A stretch of 64,000 nucleotides of DNA, from contig JAHBTN010000006.1 in the NCBI GenBank assembly GCA_019638575.1, positions 1 to 64,000 of the forward strand, read 5' to 3'. Both the position numbers and the translations under genes were made by a program. The DNA is from Ferruginibacter sp. (GTDB taxonomy: Bacteria; Bacteroidota; Bacteroidia; Chitinophagales; Chitinophagaceae). A model generated the notes under the pieces. The model was given only the letters and a program-made list of their open reading frames with translations, was not told the origin of the DNA and did not search any database. Position 1 is the first letter of the stretch. Each line of letters starts with the position of its first letter. This document shows positions 25,250-34,149 of the stretch, piece by piece.

Positions 25250-26404
25250 ATGATGTTTAAATGTATTGCAACCATATTGTTTTCATTTGTTACCCTGCAA
25301 ACAATTGCACAGCGCACAACGGTAGAGGAATATATTAACCAGTTTAAACAAACTGCTATGGATGAAATGAAGCGTTCGGGGGTGCCGGCTGCTATTACAC
25401 TTGCACAGGGTATTTTGGAATCGGAAAGCGGAAACAGTGAACTGGTTAAAAAATCGAATAATCATTTTGGAATAAAATGCAAAACAACCTGGACAGGTGA
25501 TACAGTTTCGCATGATGATGATGCCAACGGAGAATGTTTTAGGGCTTATAAGAATGCTTCTGACAGTTATCGTGACCATAGTGATTTCTTGCGTGGCAAT
25601 AAGCGTTATGCCGATTTGTTTAAATTAAACCAGGATGATTATGCAGGCTGGGCAAAGGGACTTAAAAAAGCTGGCTATGCAACCAACCCACGTTATCCCG
25701 ATTTGCTGATAAAATATGTTGAACAATATAACCTGCAGCAATACAGCCTGGCCGTTTTAAACAATCAACCACCGGTTGACATTGCTTTACAAACACAAAA
25801 AGATGAACAAACTGCTACTGTAACAAATAGTGAAAAGGCAACTGAAACTACTGTTGCCGATAATATTGTTAATGCAGAAAATAACAATCCGGAAAATATA
25901 ACAAGTATTAATGCAATTAAATGTGTATTTGTAAAAAAAGGCACTTCGTTACTGGCCATTGCAAATAAGTATGATATAAGCTTAAGTAAATTAATGGAGT
26001 TTAATGATATGCTTAAGGATGGAATTTTAGACAAAGACCAGTATGTTTTCCTGCATAAGAAATCAATGACAGGCGCAAAGGATTTTTATATTACTCAACC
26101 CGGCGAAACTATTTATGATATTGCACAAAAAAACGGCATACAATTACAATACCTTTTAGCATATAATCATCTTAACGCCGATGCTACTTTGCAACCTAAT
26201 ACAAAACTTATATTAAAACCGGGATTAAAGATTGAGGTTGATGAAGCCGTTAAAAATAATTTTAAAATACATGTGGTAGAGCCTAAAGAAGGGCTGTATG
26301 CTATTGCCCGTAAATATAAAGTAACGGTGCAGCAATTAAAAGAATGGAATAGTTTGCAGAATGATGATTTGAAACCGGGGCAGCAAATTAAAATATCAAA
26401 ATAA
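25250..26404 (+). CDS. Secreted GH73 glucosaminidase with LysM repeats
   Basis: The 384-aa protein cleaves peptidoglycan glycan strands. A signal peptide (MMFKCIATILFSFVTLQTIAQ) leads into a glucosaminidase domain (residues about 25-165) with AITLAQGILESESGNSELV, NNHFGIKC and FRAYKNASDSYRDHSDFL. A threonine/asparagine-rich linker follows, then three LysM-like modules near residues 225-268 (VKKGTSLLAIANKYDISLSK), 280-325 (TQPGETIYDIAQKNGIQLQY) and 338-383 (VEPKEGLYAIARKYKVTVQQ). It acts in the periplasm, in cell-wall turnover. It starts directly after the O-methyltransferase stop, suggesting one transcript. Confidence 0.94.
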   Translation: MMFKCIATILFSFVTLQTIAQRTTVEEYINQFKQTAMDEMKRSGVPAAITLAQGILESESGNSELVKKSNNHFGIKCKTTWTGDTVSHDDDANGECFRAYKNASDSYRDHSDFLRGNKRYADLFKLNQDDYAGWAKGLKKAGYATNPRYPDLLIKYVEQYNLQQYSLAVLNNQPPVDIALQTQKDEQTATVTNSEKATETTVADNIVNAENNNPENITSINAIKCVFVKKGTSLLAIANKYDISLSKLMEFNDMLKDGILDKDQYVFLHKKSMTGAKDFYITQPGETIYDIAQKNGIQLQYLLAYNHLNADATLQPNTKLILKPGLKIEVDEAVKNNFKIHVVEPKEGLYAIARKYKVTVQQLKEWNSLQNDDLKPGQQIKISK

Positions 26405-26443
26405 TATTTTTGACCAATTTGTTCAGTACAAAACATAAACTAT

Positions 26444-26980
26444 ATGACCATACAGGTATTAGATAAAAAATTTCAGCCTTATATAACTGCACAGGCAATA
26501 CATGAACAAATTGTAAAACTTGCCGGGCAAATCAATAATGATTATGCCGGCAAAAAACCTTTGTTTATTGCTATACTTAACGGGTCGTTTATGTTTGCTT
26601 CCGACTTGTTTAAAGAACTTACAATTGAAGCAGAAATTTGTTTTATAAAACTGGCCTCATACAAAGGCACTAAATCAACAGGTAATGTTATTACTTCAAT
26701 AGGATTGGATGAACCTTTAAAAAACAGGCATGTAATAATTGTAGAAGATATTGTAGATACCGGGAAAACACTGTATGAATTTTTACCCCAACTTGTTAAC
26801 CAGCAACCAAGCAGTTTAAAAATTGCTGCACTCCTGCACAAGCCCGATGCTTTGGTGCATCCACTCACTATCGATTACCTGGGTTTTAATGTGCCCAATA
26901 AATTTTTGCTTGGCTATGGACTTGATTATGATGGGCTTGGCAGGAATTTAAAGGAAATATACCAGTTAGTGGAAGAGTAG
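26444..26980 (+). CDS. hpt: Hypoxanthine phosphoribosyltransferase
   Basis: It salvages hypoxanthine or guanine to IMP or GMP using PRPP. The 178-aa sequence has the PRPP-binding motif VIIVEDIVDTGKT, LNGSFMFASDL, and the KLASYKGTKSTG loop of HPRTs. The C-terminal VPNKFLLGYGLDYDGLGRNL is typical. It is cytosolic. A TATTTTTG -7-like box at 26405-26412 lies 31 nt upstream of the ATG, so it may have its own promoter despite the short gap after the LysM gene. Confidence 0.96.
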   Translation: MTIQVLDKKFQPYITAQAIHEQIVKLAGQINNDYAGKKPLFIAILNGSFMFASDLFKELTIEAEICFIKLASYKGTKSTGNVITSIGLDEPLKNRHVIIVEDIVDTGKTLYEFLPQLVNQQPSSLKIAALLHKPDALVHPLTIDYLGFNVPNKFLLGYGLDYDGLGRNLKEIYQLVEE

Positions 26981-27051
26981 GGCATATTGATTAATCAATT
27001 AATGATATAACTTAGTTAAGTATATCTTACAAATGGCTCAATAACCTGCTG

Positions 27052-28818
27052 GTGAAAAAAATCTTTTTATATATTATTTTTTTTATAACGGCCAATGCAG
27101 TTAATGCACAATATTATTTACGTGGCGAAATAAAAGATGAAAAGAACCAGCCGCTTCAGAATGTAAAAATTTTACTGCACTCAAACAATCATATTTACTA
27201 TAGTGGATCTTCGGGTGGCTTTGGTATTACCACTAACTACCGTATAGATTCATTATCGCTAAGCCTGGATGGCTACGAAGCAAAAACAATAAAGGTAAAT
27301 AGTGAACAATGGCAATATATTACTTTAAAAGTATTGCCATCCAATGTAAATAAAAACCGGCCAAAACTTATTTCTGTTGCAAAAAATTTTGAACATACTT
27401 CGCATTTAAAATGGCATATAGATGATGAAACGTATTTTAAGATGGTAGAAAATGAGTATGTAAATGCTTATAAATATCCCAACACAGGCTTTTCTTTGAA
27501 TGTTAATAAGGCATCATACAGTAATGTACGCCGCTTTATAAAAAATGGTAGTGTGGTGCCGCCTGATGCGGTACGAACCGAAGAACTAATAAATTATTTT
27601 AACCTGCATTACAGGGAACCGGAGCCGGGCAGCCTTTTTCATTTCGAATCGCAGCTAACATCTTGTCCATGGGATATGGAAAAACAGTTGTTGTTTCTAA
27701 ATATAAATGCAAAGAAACTGAACTTAAGCATGGTGCCACCAGGCAATTTTGTTTTTTTGATAGATGCTTCAGGAAGTATGGATAGCCCAAACAGGCTACC
27801 CTTGCTGAAAGCAGCTTTTCAGATGTTTGTTAAAAACCTGCGGCCGATAGATACTGTTTCTATTGTTGCATACGGTGGCACTGTTGGTATTTGGATGCAA
27901 CCAACCGGGGGCGCCGAAAAAGAAAAAATTATAAAACGGATTGAAGAACTAAATGCAGTTGGCGATACTCCCGGCGAGTCGGCTATAATGACTGCCTATG
28001 CTTTAGCAAGAAGCGTTTACAATAAAAATAGCAATAACAGGATTATATTGGCTACTGACGGTGATTTTAATGTGGGGCAAACATCCGAAAAAGCTTTGGA
28101 AGATTTGATAACAAAAGAAAGGCAATCGGGTATTTACCTCACCTGCCTGGGCGTGGGTATGGGTAATTTTAAAGATTCAAAGCTTCAAACTTTAGCCAAT
28201 AAAGGAAATGGAAACTATGCCTACCTGGATGATATAAACGAAGCAGAAAAAGTGCTGGTTAAAGAACTTACACAAACATTTTATGCCGTTGCAGATGATG
28301 TTTTCCTGAATGTGAAATTTAATTCTAACCTGGTAAAAGCATATAGGTTGATTGGTTTTGATAACCGCAGAGATGCTGTAGAAGACAGTACTATAGACCT
28401 GGAAGGAGGCGAAATAGGCAGTGGTAATAGTGTATTGGCTGTATTTGAAATAATTCCTGCCAGTGATAAACTGTTTCACCCCGATGTATTGGCAAAAGAT
28501 GTGGTAGCCAGTATAGAAATGCGATATAGTTTATGTGACGATACTACGCAATTACAAATGGTAAAAGACTGTATAAATAATTATACCGGTTTTGAAATGA
28601 TAGATAAAGACCTGCAATTTGCCACTGCTGTAACTATGTTTGCTTTAAAAGTAAAGCAATCAAAATATATAAAATTGGTTAACTGGGATGATATACGGCG
28701 TATTGCTTCAGCATCGTACAACCCCGATAGTTATTTGCAAACAGAATTTTTACAACTGGTAGATAAAGCTGCAGAAATTTATAATCCCAAAAAGAAAAAA
28801 AGAAACAAAAGGGATTAA
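27052..28818 (+). CDS. VWA-domain protein (YfbK type, DUF3520)
   Basis: A 588-aa exported protein with unknown partner. It starts at GTG 27052 with a signal peptide (IFLYIIFFITANAVNA) followed by a carboxypeptidase-regulatory-like beta domain (LRGEIKDEKNQPLQNVKILL). Next come the von Willebrand N-terminal extension (SLNVNKASYSNVRRFI, PPDAVRTEELINYF), a VWA domain with MIDAS motif DASGSM and ATDGDFNVG, and the C-terminal DUF3520 with FATAVTMFALKVK. These proteins are found across Bacteroidota; the VWA domain probably binds a protein ligand through a metal. It is convergent with dnaJ, with only one base between stop codons. Confidence 0.93.
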   Translation: MKKIFLYIIFFITANAVNAQYYLRGEIKDEKNQPLQNVKILLHSNNHIYYSGSSGGFGITTNYRIDSLSLSLDGYEAKTIKVNSEQWQYITLKVLPSNVNKNRPKLISVAKNFEHTSHLKWHIDDETYFKMVENEYVNAYKYPNTGFSLNVNKASYSNVRRFIKNGSVVPPDAVRTEELINYFNLHYREPEPGSLFHFESQLTSCPWDMEKQLLFLNINAKKLNLSMVPPGNFVFLIDASGSMDSPNRLPLLKAAFQMFVKNLRPIDTVSIVAYGGTVGIWMQPTGGAEKEKIIKRIEELNAVGDTPGESAIMTAYALARSVYNKNSNNRIILATDGDFNVGQTSEKALEDLITKERQSGIYLTCLGVGMGNFKDSKLQTLANKGNGNYAYLDDINEAEKVLVKELTQTFYAVADDVFLNVKFNSNLVKAYRLIGFDNRRDAVEDSTIDLEGGEIGSGNSVLAVFEIIPASDKLFHPDVLAKDVVASIEMRYSLCDDTTQLQMVKDCINNYTGFEMIDKDLQFATAVTMFALKVKQSKYIKLVNWDDIRRIASASYNPDSYLQTEFLQLVDKAAEIYNPKKKKRNKRD

Positions 28819-28819
28819 T

Positions 28820-29974
28820 TTACGAAAACATTTCTCTAACCTTGTCAAAAAATGACTTCTCATTTTTATCTGGTTTAGGTTGAAAGTTATCTGAATATTT
28901 TAACCTTTCAAGCGTTTCTTTTTCTTCGGTTGAAACATGTTGCGGTGTCCAAACATTTACCTGTATCAACTGGTCGCCTTTTTCGTAACTGTTTACATGC
29001 GGAAAGCCTTTGCCTTTTAACCTGAAGATTTTACCGCTTTGTGTGCCCGGTGGTATTTTTATTTTGGCTCTGCCGTCAATGGTGGGTACTTCTATTTGTG
29101 TACCAAAAACTGCGTCGGGTATTGATATGTGAAGGTCAAATGCTACATTCAAACCATCACGGTGCAGGTGTGGATGAGCTTCTTCTTCAATCAATACAAT
29201 TAAATCGCCGGCCGAACCGCCTCGTTCGCCTGCATTACCCCTGCCGCTTAAACTTAATTGCATGCCTTCCTGTACGCCGGCAGGTATATCAATGCTTACT
29301 GTTTCTTCGCCATATACCCTTCCATCGCCTTTACAGGCAGAACATTTATGTGTTACGGTGCTGCCTTCACCATTACAGGTGGGGCAGGTGGTAACTGTTT
29401 GCATTTGGCCTAAAAAAGTATTTTGCACCCGCCTTACCTGTCCGCTTCCTCCACAGGTGCCACAATTTTGTACGCTGTTTTTATCTTTTGCGCCACTGCC
29501 TCCGCATGTGTTGCATAGCACATATTTTTTTACTTTAATGGTTTTTTTTGCCCCCTTTGCAATCTCCTCATAATTCAATTTAATTTTTACCCGAAGGTTA
29601 CTGCCTCTTGTGCCACGGCTACGGGTGCCCGAACTTCGCCTGTTACTGCCAAAGAAACTTCCAAATGGATTATCATCGCCAAAAATATCTCCAAACTGGC
29701 TAAAAATATCATCCATGTTCATGCCGCCGCCAAATCCTCCACCCCGGTTACCGCTAAAGGCCTGGTGCCCAAAACGATCGTATTGGGCCCGTTTATCAGT
29801 ATCGCTTAAAATCTCATATGCTTCTGCAGCTTCTTTAAATTTTTCTTCCGATACTTTATCTCCGGGATTCCTGTCGGGATGGTGTTGCATGGCAACTTTA
29901 CGGTATGCTTTTTTTATTTCTTCTTGCGATGCAGATTTGCTGATACCTAATATTTCGTAATAATCTTTTTTCAT
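28820..29974 (-). CDS. dnaJ: Chaperone protein DnaJ
   Basis: It delivers unfolded proteins to DnaK and stimulates its ATPase. The product is 384 aa from the Met of MKKDYYEILGIS; ATG 29989 would add five residues. Visible: the J domain with HHPDRNPGD, a glycine-rich linker (GNRGGGFGGGMN, NPFGSFFGSNRRSS), four CxxCxGxG zinc repeats (CNTCGGSG, CGTCGGSG, CPTCNGEG, CSACKGDG), and the C-terminal peptide-binding domain. grpE lies 103 nt upstream on the same strand, a standard chaperone pairing. dnaK is not in the window. Confidence 0.97.
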   Translation of the reverse strand: MKKDYYEILGISKSASQEEIKKAYRKVAMQHHPDRNPGDKVSEEKFKEAAEAYEILSDTDKRAQYDRFGHQAFSGNRGGGFGGGMNMDDIFSQFGDIFGDDNPFGSFFGSNRRSSGTRSRGTRGSNLRVKIKLNYEEIAKGAKKTIKVKKYVLCNTCGGSGAKDKNSVQNCGTCGGSGQVRRVQNTFLGQMQTVTTCPTCNGEGSTVTHKCSACKGDGRVYGEETVSIDIPAGVQEGMQLSLSGRGNAGERGGSAGDLIVLIEEEAHPHLHRDGLNVAFDLHISIPDAVFGTQIEVPTIDGRAKIKIPPGTQSGKIFRLKGKGFPHVNSYEKGDQLIQVNVWTPQHVSTEEKETLERLKYSDNFQPKPDKNEKSFFDKVREMFS

Positions 29975-30077
29975 ACCCCAATCCCTCAAAAGGGAATTTT
30001 ACTGTTCTTTTTTTGGAATCTTTTTACAATAAAAACTTGTTTAAACTTAAAAAGCTGCCTGTAATAAGGTTGGCTAT

Positions 30078-30626
30078 TTATTTACCTACAACTACTTTTG
30101 CAAACCTTATTATTTTATCATTTAAATAGTATCCTTTTTCTATTTCATCAACTACTTTGCCTTTCATTTTTGCAGGGGCTTCAATTTCCGAAATGGCTTC
30201 ATGCTTCTCTACATCAAATTCTGTATTTATACTTTTCATTTCTTTAAGGCCACTTGATTGTAAGATATTTCGAAGCTTATTAAAAACTAATAACACACCT
30301 TCTTTGTGTGCTTCTATATCATCATTTTCGTTTAATTGTTTTTCGGCCCTGTCGCAATCATCAAGTACTGGTAATAAAGTTAAAATAACATCTTTTCCTG
30401 CGGTTTGAATAAGTTCAAGCCTTTCTTTTGCATTACGACGTTTAAAATTATCAAATTCGGCAAATAGCCTTAAATATTTATCTTTTTGTTCTTGTAATGA
30501 TACCTGTAGTTTTTCCAATTCGTTGTCTGTATCAGAATTGCTTAAATGTGTGTTGCCCGGAATATCTGCATCAGCATTTATATTCATATCTTCTGCTTCG
30601 GGTGTGGTAATTTCTTTATCTTCCAT
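30078..30626 (-). CDS. grpE: Nucleotide exchange factor GrpE
   Basis: It releases ADP from DnaK. From the Met of MEDKEITTPEAED the product is 182 aa: an acidic, disordered N-terminus, a long coiled coil (ELEKLQVSLQEQKDKYLRLF, AEFDNFKRRNAKERLEL), and the beta-domain with HEAISEIEAPAKMKGKVVDE and KIIRFAKVVVGK. The open frame to 30671 overlaps the promoter and is rejected. It heads a grpE-dnaJ transcription unit with a good promoter at 30650-30679. Confidence 0.96.
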   Translation of the reverse strand: MEDKEITTPEAEDMNINADADIPGNTHLSNSDTDNELEKLQVSLQEQKDKYLRLFAEFDNFKRRNAKERLELIQTAGKDVILTLLPVLDDCDRAEKQLNENDDIEAHKEGVLLVFNKLRNILQSSGLKEMKSINTEFDVEKHEAISEIEAPAKMKGKVVDEIEKGYYLNDKIIRFAKVVVGK

Positions 30627-30649
30627 AATCTTGCTTTTAAAATAATTTG

Positions 30650-30679
30650 CAAAGGTACAACAGGCAAACATTTTGCCAA
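30650..30679 (-). promoter_or_regulatory. grpE: grpE-dnaJ promoter
   Basis: On the minus strand TTG (30679-30677), a 19-nt spacer, and TACCTTTG (30657-30650) match the Bacteroidota housekeeping pattern, 24 nt upstream of the grpE ATG. No CIRCE inverted repeat (TTAGCACTC type) is visible here, so HrcA control is not indicated. Confidence 0.7.
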
Positions 30680-30907
30680 TAACTCTTTTGCAGTCAAAAT
30701 GGCAATAAAGTTTAAATATGTGCCTTTAACAGCTTAATTGTATGACATAGGTGCTAATATGATATTGATTCTTACCAATTGAACATACAGGCAATTAAAT
30801 TATTTTGATAAAAACAATCCTGCTAAATAGTTAGCCTTGCTAAAAAGATGTGTATAAAATTCCTTTTATTGAAGAAAACAGGAATTAAGCTATAAAAGTG
30901 TTAGTGA

Positions 30908-31267
30908 TTATTTTACAACCTGGAATTTGCCTGATTCGATGATTTTACCTTCTTTATCCCTTAACTGGTATACATAAATACCACGGTAAAACTCATCTAA
31001 GGGTAAGTTCATGCGGGGGAGCATTTTTGTAATTTCCAATATTTTTTTACCCATGAAATTGTATATCTGTATAGAATACGACTTATCATACCCATACAAG
31101 AAATCAAAATTAATTGATGTAGTGGCAGGAATTGGATAAGGTTTTATAAGTTTTGCTACAGGCTCTCCCTGGGCAGGGTTTTTAGTTTGTGCAAAAGTTG
31201 TAAAATTTAATCCAATAAGTAAAATTAATATGTAATAAAATCGCTTCAACCGTGTAAAAATATACAA
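30908..31267 (-). CDS. Minimal secreted protein with T9SS type A sorting domain
   Basis: The 119-aa protein is a signal peptide (FYYILILLIGLNFTTFAQ), a 15-residue linker, and then only the T9SS type A sorting domain: YPIPATTSINFDF, YSIQIYNFMGKKILE, FYRGIYVYQLRDKEGKIIES, ending GKFQVVK. There is no cargo domain between signal and sorting domain. Usually this domain targets a large enzyme or adhesin to the type IX machinery. This could be a free-standing sorting module, a remnant of a larger protein, or a protein that uses the fold for something else. The preceding spacer (30627-30907) shows no other gene. Confidence 0.85.
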   Translation of the reverse strand: MYIFTRLKRFYYILILLIGLNFTTFAQTKNPAQGEPVAKLIKPYPIPATTSINFDFLYGYDKSYSIQIYNFMGKKILEITKMLPRMNLPLDEFYRGIYVYQLRDKEGKIIESGKFQVVK

Positions 31268-31359
31268 TTTGGTTTAATTGAGCAATACGTAAATATACCT
31301 CTCATCAAATAAATATATGCCAAATAATGGTTATTTAAAAATATTTTTTTAAGATGTAA

Positions 31360-31830
31360 TTAACTTAACGATGCCAGTTTTTCGTTTATTGCATTAAAAT
31401 CGGGTATTCCTCCTGCTTCTTCCAACACTTCGGCATATTGCAATATGCCATCTTTATCAATTATAAAGGCTGCTCTTTTACTTACGCCTTGCATATCCAA
31501 TATCCAGTTTTTATACAGGCATCCGTACATGTCCGATACCTGTTTGTTAAAATCGCTCAATAGCGTGAAATTAAAATGCTGGTCTTCTTTAAACTTTTTT
31601 AAAGTAAAAACAGAGTCAACCGAAATGCCAAAGACTTCAGCTTTTGCATTGCTATACCTGGCAATATCATCCCTAACACTACACAATTCCTTAGTACATA
31701 CGCTGGTAAACGCTTGTGGAAAAAACAGTAACAACACATTTTTTCCTGTATAGTCTGTAATGTTTATAATTTTTTTATCGGTATTGTATAAACTAAAAAC
31801 AGGCGCCTTTTGGCCAATAGAAATGTTCAT
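31360..31830 (-). CDS. Peroxiredoxin (AhpC/TSA family)
   Basis: It reduces hydrogen peroxide or organic peroxides through a reactive cysteine. From the Met of MNISIGQKAPVFSLYN the product is 156 aa; the open frame extends to 31887 but adds 19 atypical residues. The peroxidatic cysteine is Cys45 in FTSVCTKELC, and Cys50 five residues on is a likely resolving cysteine, as in BCP/AhpE types. KAAFIIDKDGILQYAEVLEE is the typical C-terminal thioredoxin-fold segment. It is a single cytosolic gene. Confidence 0.93.
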   Translation of the reverse strand: MNISIGQKAPVFSLYNTDKKIINITDYTGKNVLLLFFPQAFTSVCTKELCSVRDDIARYSNAKAEVFGISVDSVFTLKKFKEDQHFNFTLLSDFNKQVSDMYGCLYKNWILDMQGVSKRAAFIIDKDGILQYAEVLEEAGGIPDFNAINEKLASLS

Positions 31831-31939
31831 GATAATTTTTATAAAGTTATGCGATACTTGCTTATGTGTAAAAATTGTTAACAGCAATTGAAGGCTTTTG
31901 GTTTAATTAGCAATTATTTATCACCAAAACAAATTTGTT

Positions 31940-32569
31940 ATGAACAAGTACATTACAGAGTTTATTGGCACTATGTTCCTGGTGCTGGTTGTTGGTATTA
32001 CTGCTATAGGTGGTACAGCAGGCGCTATGGCTCCTGTTGCTATTGGCACTATTTTAATGGTTATGGTTTATGCCGGCGGGCATATTTCTGGCGCCCATTA
32101 CAACCCTGCAGTAACACTGGCAGTATTAATAAGAGGTAAAATTGATATGGGAGGTGCCATAACATACTGGATAGCCCAAGTAGGGGGTGCATTGGCTGCC
32201 TGGGCAATTGCTACTTTTATTTTTGATATTACTGGCGCTGATATTAGTGCTGTAAAATCGGTTGGGCAGGGCCTTACTGCCGAAATATTGGGCACTTTAG
32301 CCCTGGCATATGTAGTATTAAACACGGCCACAGCAAAGGGTACAAACGGAAATAGTTTTTATGGCCTTGCTATTGGCTTTACGGTATTAACCTGTGCATA
32401 TTCTTTTGGTGCATATTCTGGCGGGGCTTTTAACCCTGCTGTTGCTATTGGTGCCTGCCTTATGAAGGGTTTTGTATGGGCCGATTTTTGGATATACCTT
32501 GTTGGCGGACTGGCTGGCGGCGCTTTGGCAGCCTTTATTTTTAATATGAATAACCCCGACGATAAATAA
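31940..32569 (+). CDS. Aquaporin/MIP-family channel lacking the filter arginine
   Basis: A 209-aa membrane protein with six hydrophobic helices and two half-helices, each with an NPA motif: HYNPAVTLAV (NPA 55-57) and AFNPAVAIGA (NPA 165-167). In typical aquaporins and glycerol channels the second motif reads NPAR, and that arginine forms the selectivity filter; here it is Val168. Selectivity for water, glycerol or another small solute therefore cannot be assumed. The start ATG 31940 gives the usual short N-terminus (MNKYITEFIGTMFL). It is monocistronic and followed by a strong terminator. Confidence 0.92.
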   Translation: MNKYITEFIGTMFLVLVVGITAIGGTAGAMAPVAIGTILMVMVYAGGHISGAHYNPAVTLAVLIRGKIDMGGAITYWIAQVGGALAAWAIATFIFDITGADISAVKSVGQGLTAEILGTLALAYVVLNTATAKGTNGNSFYGLAIGFTVLTCAYSFGAYSGGAFNPAVAIGACLMKGFVWADFWIYLVGGLAGGALAAFIFNMNNPDDK

Positions 32570-32590
32570 AACCGGCAATTATAAAAGTTA

Positions 32591-32615
32591 AACCCCTCTG
32601 GAAAGAGGGGTTTTT
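32591..32615 (+). terminator. Rho-independent terminator after the aquaporin gene
   Basis: AACCCCTCT (32591-32599) pairs with AGAGGGGTT (32604-32612) followed by a T run. It lies 21 nt after the stop codon. Confidence 0.85.
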
Positions 32616-32948
32616 GTTATCCAAACAATCCATAAAAACAAAAATTCTTTAGATTGCTGGCACACAGAATATTTTGTAGAAAAATTATTACGAAACTTTA
32701 CCAGGTAATTTTTCAAATTATCAGTCGCAATAATTAAATAACAGTTTAAATTTTAAATGTGATTGTTTTATTTTGCAGGAATAGGGTACAAAATAAAAGG
32801 TAGAAACAGGCTTACTTTTGCCTTTGTTCATAAGGTAAGTTTTAGTTTTTCGAAACGGATTTTATTATAAACGGTTTTTTTTAAAATTTAGTATGTTAAG
32901 TAACTGAATTATAAGAAGTTTATTGATACTTTGATTTCTTAAATAAAT
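32616..32948. other. AT-rich gene-free spacer
   Basis: No open frame with coding character is seen. TACTTTTG at 32813-32820 matches a -7 box without a good -33 partner; a transcript from it would end at the bidirectional terminator at 32949-32979, about 155 nt later. That is a weak small-RNA candidate and nothing else is visible. Confidence 0.3.
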
Positions 32949-32979
32949 AAAAAAGCCTCTCCATTGGAGAGGCTTTTTT
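32949..32979 (-). terminator. Bidirectional terminator after the DUF1573 gene
   Basis: AAAAAAGCCTCTCC (32949-32962), loop ATT, and GGAGAGGCTTTTTT (32966-32979) make a long perfect hairpin with A and T runs on both sides. It terminates the minus-strand gene ending at 32999. Confidence 0.88.
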
Positions 32980-32998
32980 AATATAATTATTCCGGTTA

Positions 32999-33490
32999 TT
33001 AATTTTTATTCTTGCTGGCAGGCCTTACTGCTTTTGAATTTGATGTATTTTTTGCCGGCGTTACATCATTTGCAGATTTAGATTGGGTTGCAGCCCATTT
33101 GTCGTACTCTTCCGGAGTTAATACATCGCCAGTGATTGTGATGTTTTTTAATTCATCAATACCGGCAAATTTTACCGACATGGTTTTATTAAAATGTCCG
33201 GGAGTAGCGGCATTAAATTTTGCAGAAACAAAACCTGTTGCACCGGGTGCTATTGGAGATTTTGTATAATCTCCCATTGTACAACCGCAGGTTGGGTTTG
33301 CTTTTTCTATTATCAATGGTTCTTTACTGATATTTGTAATGATAAACTTTACTTCTTTAGGTTCATTTAGTTTTAAATTACCCTGGTTAATTGTTTCTGT
33401 TTCAAATTTAGCCACATCAGCAACTTTCTTTTGTGCAAATAAAACAGATGCAAAAGCAAATGCAGCAACAGATAAAATCAATTTCTTCAT
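32999..33490 (-). CDS. Exported DUF1573 protein (paralogue 1)
   Basis: A 163-aa protein: signal peptide (MKKLILSVAAFAFASVLFAQ), then a DUF1573 immunoglobulin-like domain with EVKFIITNISKEPLIIEKAN, PTCGCTMGDYTKSPIAPG and GHFNKTMSVKF, then a short polar tail rich in serine, lysine and asparagine. The CGC motif is conserved in the family. The function of DUF1573 proteins is unknown; they are very common in Bacteroidota as periplasmic or surface proteins. It lies 30 nt downstream of a second DUF1573 gene on the same strand, so the two are probably co-transcribed. Confidence 0.92.
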   Translation of the reverse strand: MKKLILSVAAFAFASVLFAQKKVADVAKFETETINQGNLKLNEPKEVKFIITNISKEPLIIEKANPTCGCTMGDYTKSPIAPGATGFVSAKFNAATPGHFNKTMSVKFAGIDELKNITITGDVLTPEEYDKWAATQSKSANDVTPAKNTSNSKAVRPASKNKN

Positions 33491-33520
33491 AATTGTTATT
33501 TATATTTTTTAATTGGGTTA

Positions 33521-34021
33521 TTAATTTTTTAAATCATTCACTCCTTTGTTTTCAGGAGCAGAACTTCCGGGAGTTTTCCAAACTTCGCCTTTAATGGTTA
33601 TTTGTTTTGTTTGCGAATCATTATAACTAACTGTAATAAATTTATTAAAAGGGCCTTCAGCAGCAGCATTGTAGCCAACTTTTATTTGTGTTTTGCCGCC
33701 CGGTTCAATTGTTTTGTCTTTTTCCCATTCAGGAGTAGTACATCCGCAACTTGCATGTATGTTATTTATTTTTAAAGGTATATTGCTTTTGTTAACTACT
33801 TCAAAAATGTGGGTAACTGGTTTGCCTTGTGGTATTTTACCAAAATTAAATTCAGTTTCCTTTAAACTTAATAATGCATCAGCTTGTGCAATGGTTATTG
33901 TACTTGTGGTAGCAGTAGGTGCTGCTTTTACATCGGTAGCGCCATTGGCTTTAGAAATCTGTTGTGCATGTAATGATGATAAACAAAATAAAAAACCAAA
34001 AAAAGTAAATATTTTTCTCAT
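33521..34021 (-). CDS. Exported DUF1573 protein (paralogue 2)
   Basis: From ATG 34021 the product is 166 aa with signal peptide MRKIFTFFGFLFCLSSLHAQ; the in-frame ATG at 34048 overlaps the promoter and is rejected. After an alanine/threonine linker comes the DUF1573 domain: ETEFNFGKIPQGKPVTHIFE, ASCGCTTPEW, KIEPGG-type turn (TIEPGGKTQIKVGYNA) and PFNKFITVSYND. It differs clearly from its neighbour, so the duplication is old. It is first in a two-gene unit with a promoter at 34046-34078. Confidence 0.92.
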   Translation of the reverse strand: MRKIFTFFGFLFCLSSLHAQQISKANGATDVKAAPTATTSTITIAQADALLSLKETEFNFGKIPQGKPVTHIFEVVNKSNIPLKINNIHASCGCTTPEWEKDKTIEPGGKTQIKVGYNAAAEGPFNKFITVSYNDSQTKQITIKGEVWKTPGSSAPENKGVNDLKN

Positions 34022-34045
34022 GTTTTTATGTTTAAATGATGAAAT

Positions 34046-34078
34046 CAAAGATACTAAAACGACTGTATATCCCTTAAA
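34046..34078 (-). promoter_or_regulatory. Promoter of the DUF1573 gene pair
   Basis: On the minus strand TTTA (34078-34075), a 21-nt spacer, and TATCTTTG (34053-34046), 25 nt before the ATG at 34021. It is divergent from the E1 gene, which has its own TATTTTTG at 34125-34132. Confidence 0.6.
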
Positions 34079-34149
34079 TTGTAATACTGTTAGGAGTTTT
34101 TTAACAAAGCTTCTTTATTATTTATATTTTTGTAGTAGATTGAAGGGAT

